From: CALJDF01 sp038121105
GTDB taxonomy: Bacteria > Pseudomonadota > Alphaproteobacteria > SHVP01
DNA length: 64,000 bases
Assembly (NCBI GenBank): GCA_038121105.1
Contig: JAYONB010000002.1
Span: 186,001-250,000 of the forward strand
Direction of reading: 5' to 3'
The position numbers and the translations under genes are program-made. Under the pieces are notes generated by a model. The model saw only the letters and a program-made list of their open reading frames with translations. It did not search any database and was not told the origin of the DNA. Shown in pieces: positions 10,750 through 20,092 of the stretch (the stretch's first letter is position 1; each line of letters starts with the position of its first letter).

Positions 10750-11414
10750 CCGGCCTTCCCGGCCAGCGCCGCATCGCCGACGAACGGATTGGATTGGCGT
10801 TCCGCGCCGAACGTCGAAAGCGGTCCATGCCCGGGCACGAACGTCACGTCGTCGCCAAGCGGCCACAGCTTGGTGGTAATCGCCTCGATCAGGTCGTCAT
10901 GATTGCCGCGCGGGAAATCGGTGCGCCCGATCGACCCTTGGAACAGCACATCGCCGACCACCGCCATGTTGGCGGCGGGTTCGTAGAACACCACGTGTCC
11001 CGGCGTGTGGCCCGGGCAATGCAGCACCTGCAAAGTCAAGTTGCCGACCGTCACCGTGTCGCCGTCGATCAGCCACCGGTCGGGCGTGAACGGCGCCGCC
11101 TCGGGCAGCCCATAGGCTGCACCCGATTCGCTGGCCTGATCGATCCAGAAGGCGTCGTCCTTGTGCGGCCCCTCGATCGGCACCCCGTGCCGTTCGGCAA
11201 AGGCCCCGGCGGAACCGGCATGGTCGATATGGCCGTGGGTGATCAGGATCTTCTCCAAGGTCACGCCTTGGTCCTTGATGGCCGCATCGATGTGGTCGAG
11301 GTCGCCGCCGGGGTCGACCACGGCGGCTTTCATGGTCTCGGTGCACCACAGCAACGAGCAGTTCTGCTGGAACGGGGTCACCGGAATGATGACGGCTTGG
11401 AGTGAATGGGTCAT
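10746..11414 (-). CDS. Metallo-beta-lactamase fold hydrolase (glyoxalase II-like, YcbL type)
   Basis: A 222-residue hydrolase with the dinuclear zinc motif THGHIDHAG (HxHxDH), further ligands in HCPGHTPGH and the Asp in VVGDVLFQGSIGR, and the last His in PGHGPLSTFG. It is similar in length to E. coli YcbL, which hydrolyses S-lactoylglutathione weakly. ATG 11414 was chosen over the upstream frame because MTHSLQAVIIPVTPFQQNC is the usual beginning. Its TAG stop overlaps that of phrB by two bases within a shared CTAG. Confidence 0.9.
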   Translation of the reverse strand: MTHSLQAVIIPVTPFQQNCSLLWCTETMKAAVVDPGGDLDHIDAAIKDQGVTLEKILITHGHIDHAGSAGAFAERHGVPIEGPHKDDAFWIDQASESGAAYGLPEAAPFTPDRWLIDGDTVTVGNLTLQVLHCPGHTPGHVVFYEPAANMAVVGDVLFQGSIGRTDFPRGNHDDLIEAITTKLWPLGDDVTFVPGHGPLSTFGAERQSNPFVGDAALAGKAG

Positions 11415-11506
11415 GGCATCCCTTGTCAGTGCGCACCCCACGAATATAGGGTCTTGCTCCTACCCACAAATATCTCGCCGCCCCGCGCCTGCGGCTAAAG
11501 GACATC

Positions 11507-12061
11507 ATGACCGGTCTGCCTTCTCCGCCCAGCCGCCAGTTGCTGCATAACCGCCAAATCCAGCTCGCCTGTTACGAACGCGAAGACGGGCTTTTCGATG
11601 TCGAGGGTCATCTCGTCGATACCAAGCCGTTCGATCTCGTGCTGTCCACGGCGCGACGCAAAAATGCCGGCGAGCCGGTTCACGACATGCGGCTGCGCCT
11701 GACCTTCGACGAGACGATGACCATCGTCGATGCCGAAGGGGTCATGGATGTTCCGGCGCACGAGTTCTGCAACGGCGCCCTGCCCAGCTACAAAGCGCTC
11801 ATCGGCATAAAAATCGGGTCGGGCTGGGTGCGCGAGGCGCTCAAGCGGATCCAGCGTGCGGACGGCTGTACGCATATGACGGAAATGTTTACCGAGATCG
11901 GCACCACCGCGATGCAAGGGATGTACGGTCGGGCGAACCGCAACCAACGTCGCGACAAGACCATTCGGCGCAAAATGGCGCCTCAGTTGGAAAACACCTG
12001 TTTCGGGTGGCGCACCGGCGGACCCATCGCGACCGCCGTGAGTGAAGGCAAGGACGCGTGA
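11507..12061 (+). CDS. DUF2889 domain protein
   Basis: A 184-residue protein with the DUF2889 pattern: RQLLHNRQIQLACYEREDGLFDVEGHLVDTKPF at the start, then MRLRLTFDETMTIVDAEGVMD. The function of the family is unknown; members often sit beside catabolic genes. The stop overlaps the GTG start of the following deacylase gene by four bases (GTGA), so the two are probably translationally coupled. Start ATG 11507 is 92 bases from the divergent hydrolase. Confidence 0.8.
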   Translation: MTGLPSPPSRQLLHNRQIQLACYEREDGLFDVEGHLVDTKPFDLVLSTARRKNAGEPVHDMRLRLTFDETMTIVDAEGVMDVPAHEFCNGALPSYKALIGIKIGSGWVREALKRIQRADGCTHMTEMFTEIGTTAMQGMYGRANRNQRRDKTIRRKMAPQLENTCFGWRTGGPIATAVSEGKDA

Positions 12062-13734
12062 CGCCCGATCTCGTTATCCGTAACGGCCTGATCGTCGACG
12101 GGACCGGTAGCGACCCCGTCCCCGGCGACCTCGCGATCCGCGACGGCAAGATCGTCGCACTCGGGCAGGTCGGCGACACCGGCAAGCAGGAAATCGACGC
12201 CGCCGGCCACGCCGTGGCCCCGGGATTCATCGACAGCCACACCCATTACGATGCGCAGATCTTATGGGATCGCGGCCTGACGATCTCGCCCTGGCACGGC
12301 GTCACCACCGTGGTCATGGGCAATTGCGGTTTCGGCGTCGCGCCCACCCGACCGGACCACCGCCAGCTCATCTTGCGCACGCTCGAGCGCGTCGAAGGCA
12401 TGAGCCTAGCCGCCCTCAACGAAGGCATCGGCGCCGAGTGGCCGTTCGAATCCTTCGGCGAATACCTCGACGCGGTGGCGACGCGCGGCACCGCCATCAA
12501 TGTCGCGGCCTATATCGGCCACACCCCGTTGCGGCTTTACGTCATGGGCGAAGACGCGGTGCGTCGCAGCGCGACCCCCGACGAAGTGGCGCAGATGCGC
12601 GACCTCGTGGACGAGGCGATGCGCGCCGGTGCGGTCGGCTTCTCCACCTCGCATTCGCCGCACCATGTCGGTTTCGACGGTCTACCGGTACCCAGCCGGC
12701 TGGCCGACGTCGCGAACGAAATCGACCCCCTCGTCGCGGCTGCGGCCGCGCATGGCGGCGTCATGCAGGCGACCGGCGGCCCGACGATGTTTCTCGACGA
12801 GTTCGCCGACCTAGCCCGCAAGCACGACGTGACGATCACGTGGACCGCGCTGATGGCGGGCCTCGAAGGGCCGGGCTCGCACCGACCGTTATTGGCGCAC
12901 TCCGCCGACCTGCGTGCCGAGGGCTTGCGGATCAGCCCGCAGGCCACGTGCCGTCCGCTCAACTTCGATTTCTCCTTCGACGAACCGACCGCCTTTGCCA
13001 GTTTGCCGATGTTCGCCGAACCTTTGCGCACCGACCGCGCGGGCCGGGAAAAACTCTACCGCGATCCCGAATTTCGGGCCGCGTTTAAGGCCGCGTTGGC
13101 CAAAGGCGTCGATCATCCCTTTGCCGAATGGGTCACCCGCACGGTGATCTCCTGGGCGCCCAGCGATCGCGCGTTGGAAGAACAGCCGCTCGATGCTGCC
13201 GCCGCCGCGCGCGGGGTCGATCCGGTCGACCTTGCCCTCGACCTCAGTCTCGCCAACGATCTCCAGGCGCGCTTCCGCCTGGCGATGTTCAACTACGATG
13301 CCGCCGAGGTCGCCGAGATCATGGCCGACCCCAACATCATCCTGGGCCTTTCCGATGCCGGCGCCCATGCCAGCCAGTTATGCGACGCCTGTTTTTCGAC
13401 GCATCTTTTGGCCCATTGGGTGCGCGAGACCGGATTGCTCAGTTTGGCGCGCGGCGTCCAAATGTTGACCGGCGATATCGCCGATGTTTTCGGTCTAGAC
13501 CGCGGCCGTCTCGCCGTCGGCTTGCCCGCCGATGTCGTCGTCTTCGATCCCGATACCGTGGCCGCCACCGGCCTGCGCCGGGTCAACGATTTGCCCGGCG
13601 GTGCCGATCGTCTCGTCGCCGATGCCGTGGGCATTCACACCGTGATCTGCAACGGCCGGATCATTCGCCAGCACGACCAAGACATCGCGACCCCCGAACT
13701 GCCCGGCACCGTGTTGCGCCCGCGGGCGCGGTAG
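12058..13734 (+). CDS. N-acyl-D-amino-acid deacylase-like amidohydrolase
   Basis: A 558-residue metal-dependent amidohydrolase. It has the opening beta-sandwich IRNGLIVDGTGSDPVPGDLAI, the metal motif PGFIDSHTHYD, the D-aminoacylase-type GVTTVVMGNCGFGVAP, and the late SDAGAHASQLCD and LAVGLPADVVVFDPDTV segments. Enzymes of this group release D-amino acids from N-acyl forms; some act on other amides or ureides. Start GTG 12058 overlaps the DUF2889 stop. The gene leads, 6 bases later, into an isopropylmalate-dehydrogenase-like gene, so the operon may handle an unusual amino-acid-derived substrate. Confidence 0.85.
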   Translation: MTPDLVIRNGLIVDGTGSDPVPGDLAIRDGKIVALGQVGDTGKQEIDAAGHAVAPGFIDSHTHYDAQILWDRGLTISPWHGVTTVVMGNCGFGVAPTRPDHRQLILRTLERVEGMSLAALNEGIGAEWPFESFGEYLDAVATRGTAINVAAYIGHTPLRLYVMGEDAVRRSATPDEVAQMRDLVDEAMRAGAVGFSTSHSPHHVGFDGLPVPSRLADVANEIDPLVAAAAAHGGVMQATGGPTMFLDEFADLARKHDVTITWTALMAGLEGPGSHRPLLAHSADLRAEGLRISPQATCRPLNFDFSFDEPTAFASLPMFAEPLRTDRAGREKLYRDPEFRAAFKAALAKGVDHPFAEWVTRTVISWAPSDRALEEQPLDAAAAARGVDPVDLALDLSLANDLQARFRLAMFNYDAAEVAEIMADPNIILGLSDAGAHASQLCDACFSTHLLAHWVRETGLLSLARGVQMLTGDIADVFGLDRGRLAVGLPADVVVFDPDTVAATGLRRVNDLPGGADRLVADAVGIHTVICNGRIIRQHDQDIATPELPGTVLRPRAR

Positions 13735-13740
13735 CGCGTC

Positions 13741-14790
13741 ATGGCGCGCGACTACCGCGTCGTCGTCATTCCCGGCGACGGGATCGGTCCGGAAGTCACC
13801 GACGCCACGTGCGCGGTGCTCGCCGCCGTCCAAGATCACGAGAACGTCGCACTTCGGTTCGAAACCCATCTCGCGGGCGCCGCTCATTACCGGGCGACCG
13901 GCCGGGCGATGGACGAGGCGACGTTGGTCGCATGCCGCGACGCCGACGGGGTGCTCAAAGGCCCTGTCGGCGACCCCGCGGTGCGCGCGCCCGACGGCAT
14001 CGAAGCTGGGACGTTGGGCGGCGTGTTGCGCCCGGGCCTCGATGCCTACGCCAACATCCGCCCCATCCGGCTCTATCCCGGTGTGACCTCGGCGCTGCGC
14101 GATATCGCGGCGGACGGCATCGACTACGTCATCGTCCGGGAAAACACCGAAGGTCTCTACGCCAGCCGCGGCAAAGGCGAGGTTACGCCCGAAGGCGTCA
14201 CCGATTTCATGACCATGAGCCGCGCCGGGATCGACCGCGTCGTGCGCAAGGCCTTTGCGCTCGCCGCACCGCGTCCAAGCCCGCGCGTCACCTGCGTCGA
14301 CAAGGCCAACGTGTTGCGTGGCTTCGCACTGTTCCGCGAGATCTTCGATGCCTGCGCCGCCCGGCATCCCGACATCGCGGCCGATCACCTCTACGCCGAT
14401 GCCGCTGCCGCGGCGCTGGTCGAACGCCCCGGCACCTTCGATGTGTTGGTCACCGAGAATTTCGTCGGCGATATCCTGTCGGATCTCGGCGCCGCCACCG
14501 TGGGCGGCCTCGGCATGTGCCCCTCGGGCAATATCGGGGACGATGCGGCCTACTTCGAACCGATCCACGGCTCCGCACTCGGGCTCGCGGGCCGCAACAG
14601 CGCCAACCCGCTCGCCACCATCCTGTCGGCCGCCATGCTGCTCGACTGGCTCGACGAGCCCGCTGCCGCAATGCGTATCCGCGCTGCCGTCGAACGCACC
14701 CTTGCCGCCGGCACCATCACCCTCAATCCCGACGGCACCGTCCCCCAAGGCACCCAAGCCGCCGCCCAAGCCGTCATCGCCGCGCTCTAA
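13741..14790 (+). CDS. Isocitrate/isopropylmalate dehydrogenase family enzyme
   Basis: A 349-residue NAD(P)-dependent beta-decarboxylating dehydrogenase. Visible are the start VVVIPGDGIGPEV, the RENTEGLYASRG loop, VDKANVLRGFALFREIF (with the catalytic Lys), and the Asp-rich metal site followed by YFEPIHGSA. A true LeuB has a different loop, and the operon has no leuCD, so a tartrate, homoisocitrate or malate-like substrate is as likely. It begins 6 bases after the deacylase and ends the operon. Confidence 0.88.
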   Translation: MARDYRVVVIPGDGIGPEVTDATCAVLAAVQDHENVALRFETHLAGAAHYRATGRAMDEATLVACRDADGVLKGPVGDPAVRAPDGIEAGTLGGVLRPGLDAYANIRPIRLYPGVTSALRDIAADGIDYVIVRENTEGLYASRGKGEVTPEGVTDFMTMSRAGIDRVVRKAFALAAPRPSPRVTCVDKANVLRGFALFREIFDACAARHPDIAADHLYADAAAAALVERPGTFDVLVTENFVGDILSDLGAATVGGLGMCPSGNIGDDAAYFEPIHGSALGLAGRNSANPLATILSAAMLLDWLDEPAAAMRIRAAVERTLAAGTITLNPDGTVPQGTQAAAQAVIAAL

Positions 14791-14968
14791 CAGAACCCTC
14801 GTCCTGGGAAGGGACGATCACATCCTCGGTCCCCGCGATCACGTTCTCTGTCCCGCACTTGATCGCAAGCGGTACCGTGCCCATCCCTAGGTCACGGCCC
14901 CAACCACCATGCTTGCGAGACGCCATGACCTGACCGCCCAAAACCGACCAACCTGTTGATCGCACCGC

Positions 14969-15036
14969 GTTCTTTGGCTTCGTTCGTCGCCCGAAAAATC
15001 TAAGGTGTTGAAAACAAGGAGTTCTTTGGCTTCGTT
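14969..15036. repeat. 16-bp direct repeat pair in a 309-base gap
   Basis: The sequence GTTCTTTGGCTTCGTT occurs at 14969-14984 and 15021-15036, with starts 52 bases apart. It lies in the gap 14791-15099 between the dehydrogenase gene and the convergent histidine kinase. I see no convincing gene in the gap; a 63-codon minus-strand frame (14774-14965) looks fortuitous. The repeat could be the residue of a small mobile or duplicated element, or shared 3' sequence. Confidence 0.5.
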
Positions 15037-15099
15037 TGGTAATTTCAGGGGTGCGGCGTGGCGCTGCCCGCGTCCGCGGGGTCGCCCCGTCGTCGTGCG

Positions 15100-17289
15100 C
15101 TAGCCCACCACCAATCTGGGCACGGCGGGCGGGTCCAGGTCGGGCAGGGTGAAGTGAAAGGTGGTGTTGCCGGGGCGGCTGTCGAAGCCGATGTGGCCGC
15201 CGTGTTTTTCGATCAGCAATTTGCAGATCGACAGACCCAGGCCGGAACCGTGGCTCGCGCCCGAAGCGTCGGCTTGGGTGAACTTGTCGAACACCTTGCC
15301 GCGGAACTCGGGCGGGATGCCGGGGCCGTGGTCGGTGATCGAAAACGTGATGCCGCCGCCTTGTTGCTGCGCGCCGATCTCGATGACGCCGTGCAGCGGC
15401 GAATGTTTGATCGCGTTGGAGATCAAGTTGGTCAGCACCTGGTGCAGTTGATCGGGGCCGCCGTTGATCCGCGCGTTGGGGGCTTCGCCGATGACCTGGA
15501 TGTCGATCCCGAACTTGTCGGCATAGGGCCGGTTCTCCGATACCGCGCCGTCGAGCACGTCTTTGACGCGCAAGGGACGGAACTCGATATCAAGGCGACC
15601 GGATTCGATTCGTTCGATGTCGAGGATGTCGTTGACCAGACGCACCAGGCGTTCGGAGTTGCGGCTGGCGATGTCGATCAGGCCCTTCGCGGCGTCGGGC
15701 AGTTCGCCGATCATGCCGCCCGCCATCAATGACAGCGCGCCCGAGATCGACGTCAACGGCGTGCGCAGTTCGTGGCTCACGGTCGAGATGAAGTCGTTCT
15801 TCATGGTCTCGGCGCTGACCCGGTCGGTGATGTCGAGTACCGTCAGCTGGATCGCCGGAGCGCCTTCCCACTCGACGACGCTGAGCTGGTTTTCGATCCA
15901 AATCCGCACGCCGTCGCGGCGCAGGGCCTTGCGGCGGAAGATATTGGCCATCGGCTCGCCGCGTTCGCGGTTGGTCAGGTTGCTGGCGATTTCCGCGCGA
16001 TCTTCGGGCAGGAAGACCGTCAGCAGACTTTCCAACGCCAGCACGTCGTCGGGGAAGTCGAAGCCGAAAATGTCGGTGAAGGCTTGGTTGGCGAACAGCG
16101 GTTTGAAGTCGCGGTGGATGCACACGCCTTGGCGCGACCCTTCGACGAGGTTGCGGAACTTCTCCTCGCTCTCGCGCAGTGCTTCCAGGTTGCGTTTACG
16201 CTCGGTGACGTCGCGCATGACCATGAGGATTGCGCGCTTGCCGCGATAGGAAAGCGCCCGTCCGGCGACCTCCACGAAGAACGCGGTGTCGTCGATCCGC
16301 CGCCAGCGCTCCTCGACGAACGGGACGCTGCCGCCCTTGTCGCGTAGTCCGCTCATGCGTTGCTGGGCGAGATCCCGATAGACCGGGTCGAGAAACCGGG
16401 AGATCGGTTTGCCGACCAGTTCGCTGCGCCGGGTCGCGCCGAACAGGCGCATCGCGCCCGAGTTGGCGAACTCGATGGTGTCGCTGACCACGAGAATCGC
16501 GTCGGGCGACAATTCGACCAGCGAGCGATAGCGCGCCTCGCTGTCGGCCAAGGCTTCTTCGGCATGTTTGCGGTCGGAAATGTCGCGCGCGATGGCGATC
16601 GCCTCGAACTCTTGGCTCTTGAGCACACGCACCTCGAAGTGGTGCACGCTGCCGTCGTCTTCGTTGCGCAACCAGTATTCGAAGAACTGCGGCTCGCCGG
16701 TGGCCAAGGCCCGGCGGATGTGCACCAGCGCGGGCTCGGCGACGCGCTGGGGAAACATGTCCTGCAGGCGCTGGCCGACGAGGTCTTCTTCTTTGAAGTG
16801 CGGCTGGTAGTAGCGTCCGGCCGAATACCCCAAGATGGTCCCGTCGCCCGACAGGCTGATCACCAGGTCGGGAATGGACGCCAGCATTGCGGCCTGCTTT
16901 TGTTTGCTTTCGTCCAACGCACGTTCGGTGGCGCGGCGGGCGGACACGTCGCGTAGCGTGATCAGCCACGTGCCAGGCACGTCGTTGTCGTAGGGAAAGA
17001 TGGCGATTTCGGTATCGAGCGCGGTTTGATCGCGACGGAGCAACGTCAGGTTGCGGTGTTCGCCCGCGGTGCCGCCTTTGCCCGAGGATAGCCAGACCGA
17101 CAGCGCGGCGCGGTCGCGCGGATGGACCAGGCTCGATAGCGGCATCCCGACCGGGCTTTCGTCGCCGGCAAAGCGCAGCATGCCGGTAAAGGTAGCGTTG
17201 GCGAAGTAAATCCGGCCGTCTTGCACGACGGCAAGGCCCTCGCCTGTCTTGTCGAGCAAGCGTTTCAGGAAGGCCGTGTTCTCGGTCAC
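15100..17289 (-). CDS. Multi-PAS sensor histidine kinase
   Basis: A 729-residue soluble kinase with no membrane segment. Four PAS-like modules run at about 6-120, 128-250, 255-375 and 378-495; they include ISDRKHAEEAL and VTERKRNLEAL linkers. The HisKA domain has the phospho-acceptor H506 in STVSHELRTPLTS. The ATPase domain shows the N box HQVLTNLISNAIKHSP, G1 DHGPGIPP, F box VFDKFTQ and G2 GSGLGLSI. The start is GTG 17289, only moderately sure. It is the last gene of a leftward block (93 bases after the exporter); the only receiver-like protein nearby is the pentapeptide protein two genes upstream. The signal is unknown. Confidence 0.9.
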   Translation of the reverse strand: MTENTAFLKRLLDKTGEGLAVVQDGRIYFANATFTGMLRFAGDESPVGMPLSSLVHPRDRAALSVWLSSGKGGTAGEHRNLTLLRRDQTALDTEIAIFPYDNDVPGTWLITLRDVSARRATERALDESKQKQAAMLASIPDLVISLSGDGTILGYSAGRYYQPHFKEEDLVGQRLQDMFPQRVAEPALVHIRRALATGEPQFFEYWLRNEDDGSVHHFEVRVLKSQEFEAIAIARDISDRKHAEEALADSEARYRSLVELSPDAILVVSDTIEFANSGAMRLFGATRRSELVGKPISRFLDPVYRDLAQQRMSGLRDKGGSVPFVEERWRRIDDTAFFVEVAGRALSYRGKRAILMVMRDVTERKRNLEALRESEEKFRNLVEGSRQGVCIHRDFKPLFANQAFTDIFGFDFPDDVLALESLLTVFLPEDRAEIASNLTNRERGEPMANIFRRKALRRDGVRIWIENQLSVVEWEGAPAIQLTVLDITDRVSAETMKNDFISTVSHELRTPLTSISGALSLMAGGMIGELPDAAKGLIDIASRNSERLVRLVNDILDIERIESGRLDIEFRPLRVKDVLDGAVSENRPYADKFGIDIQVIGEAPNARINGGPDQLHQVLTNLISNAIKHSPLHGVIEIGAQQQGGGITFSITDHGPGIPPEFRGKVFDKFTQADASGASHGSGLGLSICKLLIEKHGGHIGFDSRPGNTTFHFTLPDLDPPAVPRLVVG

Positions 17290-17354
17290 CTGGTCAAATC
17301 CGGGCCGTTCGGTTTGCGAGTCGTTTCAGCCGGTCATTGTCTGGCTTTTCAAGG

Positions 17355-17363
17355 TTATCCACA
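17355..17363 (+). promoter_or_regulatory. Isolated perfect DnaA box
   Basis: TTATCCACA lies between the exporter and histidine kinase genes. One box alone may be chance; it is noted because more boxes occur upstream of nrdJ. Confidence 0.35.
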
Positions 17364-17382
17364 ACCCGCCAAACGCGTCCCG

Positions 17383-18600
17383 CTAAAACGTAGGGGGGCC
17401 GCCGCGGCGAGTCAGTGCCGTCGCGGCTAACCCGACAAGGGCGAACGCGACCATCCCGACGCCCATCGGTCCTTGCGTGGTATGCGGCAAGAACCCCGCG
17501 ACCACGGTACCGACCGCGCCGCCGGCCAATTGGATGGCGCCGAACCCGGCCGAGGCCGTGCCCGCCACCTTGGGCGCAAGCCCCACCGCGCGGGCGCCCG
17601 CGATCGGCATCATGCCGCCGTTACCCAGTCCGACCAAAAACAACGGCGCGATGACCGCGGGAATGCTGGTCCCCCCGGCCAACCCGATCCCGGCGATGAT
17701 CAGGCCGCCGATCAGCGAACAGATCGTGCCGACCGACAACAACCGGTCGCCCCAGGGACGACTGCCGTAGCGCGCCGCGACCGCCGCGCCGATCAACGAG
17801 CCCGCGACCATCACCAGCATGAACACCCCGAAGATATCGGCCGGCATACCGAGGTTCTCGATCAACACGAACGGCGCCGAACCCAAGAACACGAAGAACA
17901 TCCCGTTCATCGCGCCGACGCTCAAGCAATAGCCGAGGTAGGGCGGAAAGGCGCATAGCCGACGCAGGTCCGTTGCGATGCGCAAGATGCTCATCGGCCG
18001 TCCGATGTAGCGGTTGGTTTCGGGCAGGCGGAAAATCCCCATCACCACCGGGATCGCGCCGACCGCAGCGAGAAACCAAAATCCGGCCGTCCAACCGAAA
18101 CGCGCCGCCAACTGGCCGCCGATCAACGGCGATACCGCCGCCCCCAGACTGATCGACAGCGTCAGGAATCCCATGATGCTGGCCGATCCGTTGCGCCCCC
18201 AGGCGTCGCGCACCAAGGCGCGTGTCACCACGCTGCCGGCGCAGGCGCCGAAGGCTTGAAGTACGCGCCCGATCAGCAGCGCTTCGATCGAAAACGCCAG
18301 CGCGCACACGATATTGGCCACCACGAACAACGCCGTGCCCCACAGCAATATCGGTCGCCGCCCGTAACGGTCCGACATCGGCCCCAACACCAGTTGGGCA
18401 ATGCCGAAAGCGACAAGAAACACCGTCAGCGTCAGTTGGACTTCGCTTGGTGATGCGTTCAGCGCACGGCTGATCTCGGGCAACGCGGGGACATAGACGT
18501 TGATCGCCAAGACGCCGGCCAGGACCATCGTCATCAGCAACCCGATCGGCGGACGCGCCGAGGGCGGCAGTCCGTCGTCGTCCGTAGCGGTCGTCAGCAC
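17383..18600 (-). CDS. Bcr/CflA family MFS drug exporter
   Basis: A 405-residue, 12-helix carrier. It has the Bcr/CflA opening (NVYVPALPEISRAL), the MFS loop motif GPMSDRYGRRP between helices 2 and 3, the RVLQAFGACAGSVVTRALVRD segment of helix 4, and RLPETN after helix 6. Members export drugs, peptides or sulfonamide-like compounds by proton antiport. Start GTG 18600 lies 19 bases after the stop of the receiver-pentapeptide gene, so cotranscription is likely. ATG codons lie further in, but would cut into the first helix. Confidence 0.88.
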   Translation of the reverse strand: MLTTATDDDGLPPSARPPIGLLMTMVLAGVLAINVYVPALPEISRALNASPSEVQLTLTVFLVAFGIAQLVLGPMSDRYGRRPILLWGTALFVVANIVCALAFSIEALLIGRVLQAFGACAGSVVTRALVRDAWGRNGSASIMGFLTLSISLGAAVSPLIGGQLAARFGWTAGFWFLAAVGAIPVVMGIFRLPETNRYIGRPMSILRIATDLRRLCAFPPYLGYCLSVGAMNGMFFVFLGSAPFVLIENLGMPADIFGVFMLVMVAGSLIGAAVAARYGSRPWGDRLLSVGTICSLIGGLIIAGIGLAGGTSIPAVIAPLFLVGLGNGGMMPIAGARAVGLAPKVAGTASAGFGAIQLAGGAVGTVVAGFLPHTTQGPMGVGMVAFALVGLAATALTRRGGPPTF

Positions 18601-18619
18601 TGCCGTCCGGTCGGTACCT

Positions 18620-20038
18620 TCAAAGTTTTTCCGACCATTCTTCCGGCGAGCCGGCCTTGAGGCCGGGCGGCAGCTTGGTGGTCTTGGTGCCGTAGGCCTT
18701 GCCCACTTGGGCTTGGGTTAACCCGCCGGCTTCTTGCAAATCGGCATCGGCCAGGTCGGCGCCCAACAGGCTGGCGCGGGTCAAATCGGCTTGGGCAAGG
18801 TTGGCCTTGGCGAATTGCGCGCCGGCCAGATCGGCCCCGACCAAAGTCGCCTCCGACATGTCGGCCAAGGTCAGGTTGGCATGCCGCATTGCCGCATAGG
18901 ACATATCTGCCCCGGAGAGCCGAGCGCCCGACAGGTTGGCGCGGCGTAGTTCCGCCGAATTCAACATCGCCCCGCTGCAATCGCTGTCCGACAAATTGGC
19001 GCCGCGTAGGCTCGCGTTGGCCAAATTGGCGCCGGCCAGATCGGCGCCGGCCAGATCGGCGTTTTCCAGGCGCGCCTTCTCGCCATCCTGACCGCTCGAA
19101 TCGAGCCAGGTCTGATGCGCATCCAAGATGCCGGCGATATCGATGGACGGTTTGCGGTCGCGCTTTTTCTTTTCCTTCTTTGTCTTCGGCGCGACGGCGG
19201 CCTTCCAATCTTCGCTTGTGTCTTTCTTTTTTTGGGTTTTGGTGACCTCGGCGCTGAAATCCCGTACCTCGGGTTTCGCCGGCGTTTTGACCACATCGTC
19301 GTCGCTGATCTTGCCCGTCGGCTTTTTCGGCGGCGCAGGCGCCAAGTCGGTGTCGTCGATTTTGCCGGATGGTTTTTTCGGCAGGGCGGTCTTTTTCGGT
19401 TCGGGCGTTTCGATCGGCGCTTCGCGATCGCTGGGTCTTTTCAGCGCGGCTTTGCCCTGCGGCTTGACCACGGCGGTGGTCGGTCTTGGGCGCGCCTTGC
19501 CCTGTGGCCGCACCGCCGCTTTGGACGAGGGTTTTGTCAGGCCCGCCGGCGGCGGCGCCTTTTCGGGCTCGATACGCGGCAACTCGCGACGATCGGGTCC
19601 GGCAAAGTTCGCGTTGAGGACGATCCGTTCGGGCTTGAGCAACGTCGTCATCACCCGCATCAGCATCGCCTTCTCGGCGATCGGTTTGACGATGATGCCC
19701 TCGATGCCGGCAAGACTGGCCTGGTAGATGGCTTTCTTGTCCTGGGTCTTCACCATCAACAAGATCGGCAACGACGAAAGGCGGCTGGCACGTTTTTGGC
19801 GCAGGCCGGTGATGAAATCCGCCGCCGTCATGCCCTTGAACTGAAGGTCGACCATGCCGAGCGATGCGTCGGTGCGTTCGAGCGAATGGAGCGCGTCGTG
19901 GCCGCTTGCAGTGCTGATCACTTCTGCAACGCCGAGTCGGTTGAAGACGCCGCGCGCCCAGAACCGAAACTGGTCGTCCGCATCGAGCAGCAGGATGCGC
20001 TGGCGCTTCCAATCGAATTGCTGCGGGGATACCGCCAT
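18620..20038 (-). CDS. Receiver domain - basic linker - pentapeptide repeat protein
   Basis: A 472-residue protein of unusual make-up. Residues 13-135 form a receiver (CheY-like) domain: D64 is the likely phospho-acceptor and K118 (IIVKP) is present. The second residue of the N-terminal acidic pair is Ala20, the switch Thr/Ser position is V96, and the usual Pro after the acceptor is K68. Residues 150-320 are a Lys/Pro-rich, probably disordered linker with two similar PKKP(S/T)GKI patches. Residues 322-437 are 23 consecutive A(D/N)LxX pentapeptides (DNA 18728-19075), which fold as a right-handed beta helix, then a GLTQAQ...TKLPPGL tail typical of such proteins. The role is unknown; gyrase-binding DNA mimicry (Qnr, MfpA) is one precedent for the fold. 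It starts 54 bases after sthA. Confidence 0.88.
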   Translation of the reverse strand: MAVSPQQFDWKRQRILLLDADDQFRFWARGVFNRLGVAEVISTASGHDALHSLERTDASLGMVDLQFKGMTAADFITGLRQKRASRLSSLPILLMVKTQDKKAIYQASLAGIEGIIVKPIAEKAMLMRVMTTLLKPERIVLNANFAGPDRRELPRIEPEKAPPPAGLTKPSSKAAVRPQGKARPRPTTAVVKPQGKAALKRPSDREAPIETPEPKKTALPKKPSGKIDDTDLAPAPPKKPTGKISDDDVVKTPAKPEVRDFSAEVTKTQKKKDTSEDWKAAVAPKTKKEKKKRDRKPSIDIAGILDAHQTWLDSSGQDGEKARLENADLAGADLAGANLANASLRGANLSDSDCSGAMLNSAELRRANLSGARLSGADMSYAAMRHANLTLADMSEATLVGADLAGAQFAKANLAQADLTRASLLGADLADADLQEAGGLTQAQVGKAYGTKTTKLPPGLKAGSPEEWSEKL

Positions 20039-20092
20039 ACCACTCCCAGCGACGGCCGTGGGGGCCGCCGTTTTCTCTATGCTACACCTGAT

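Noticed and set aside
13128..14933. 601-codon open frame on the plus strand
   Set aside because: It overlaps the deacylase and dehydrogenase genes in another frame and is Arg/His-rich without any motif.
14774..14965. 63-codon minus-strand frame in the gap before the histidine kinase
   Set aside because: It overlaps the end of the dehydrogenase gene, has no ribosome site, and shows no similarity I recognise.
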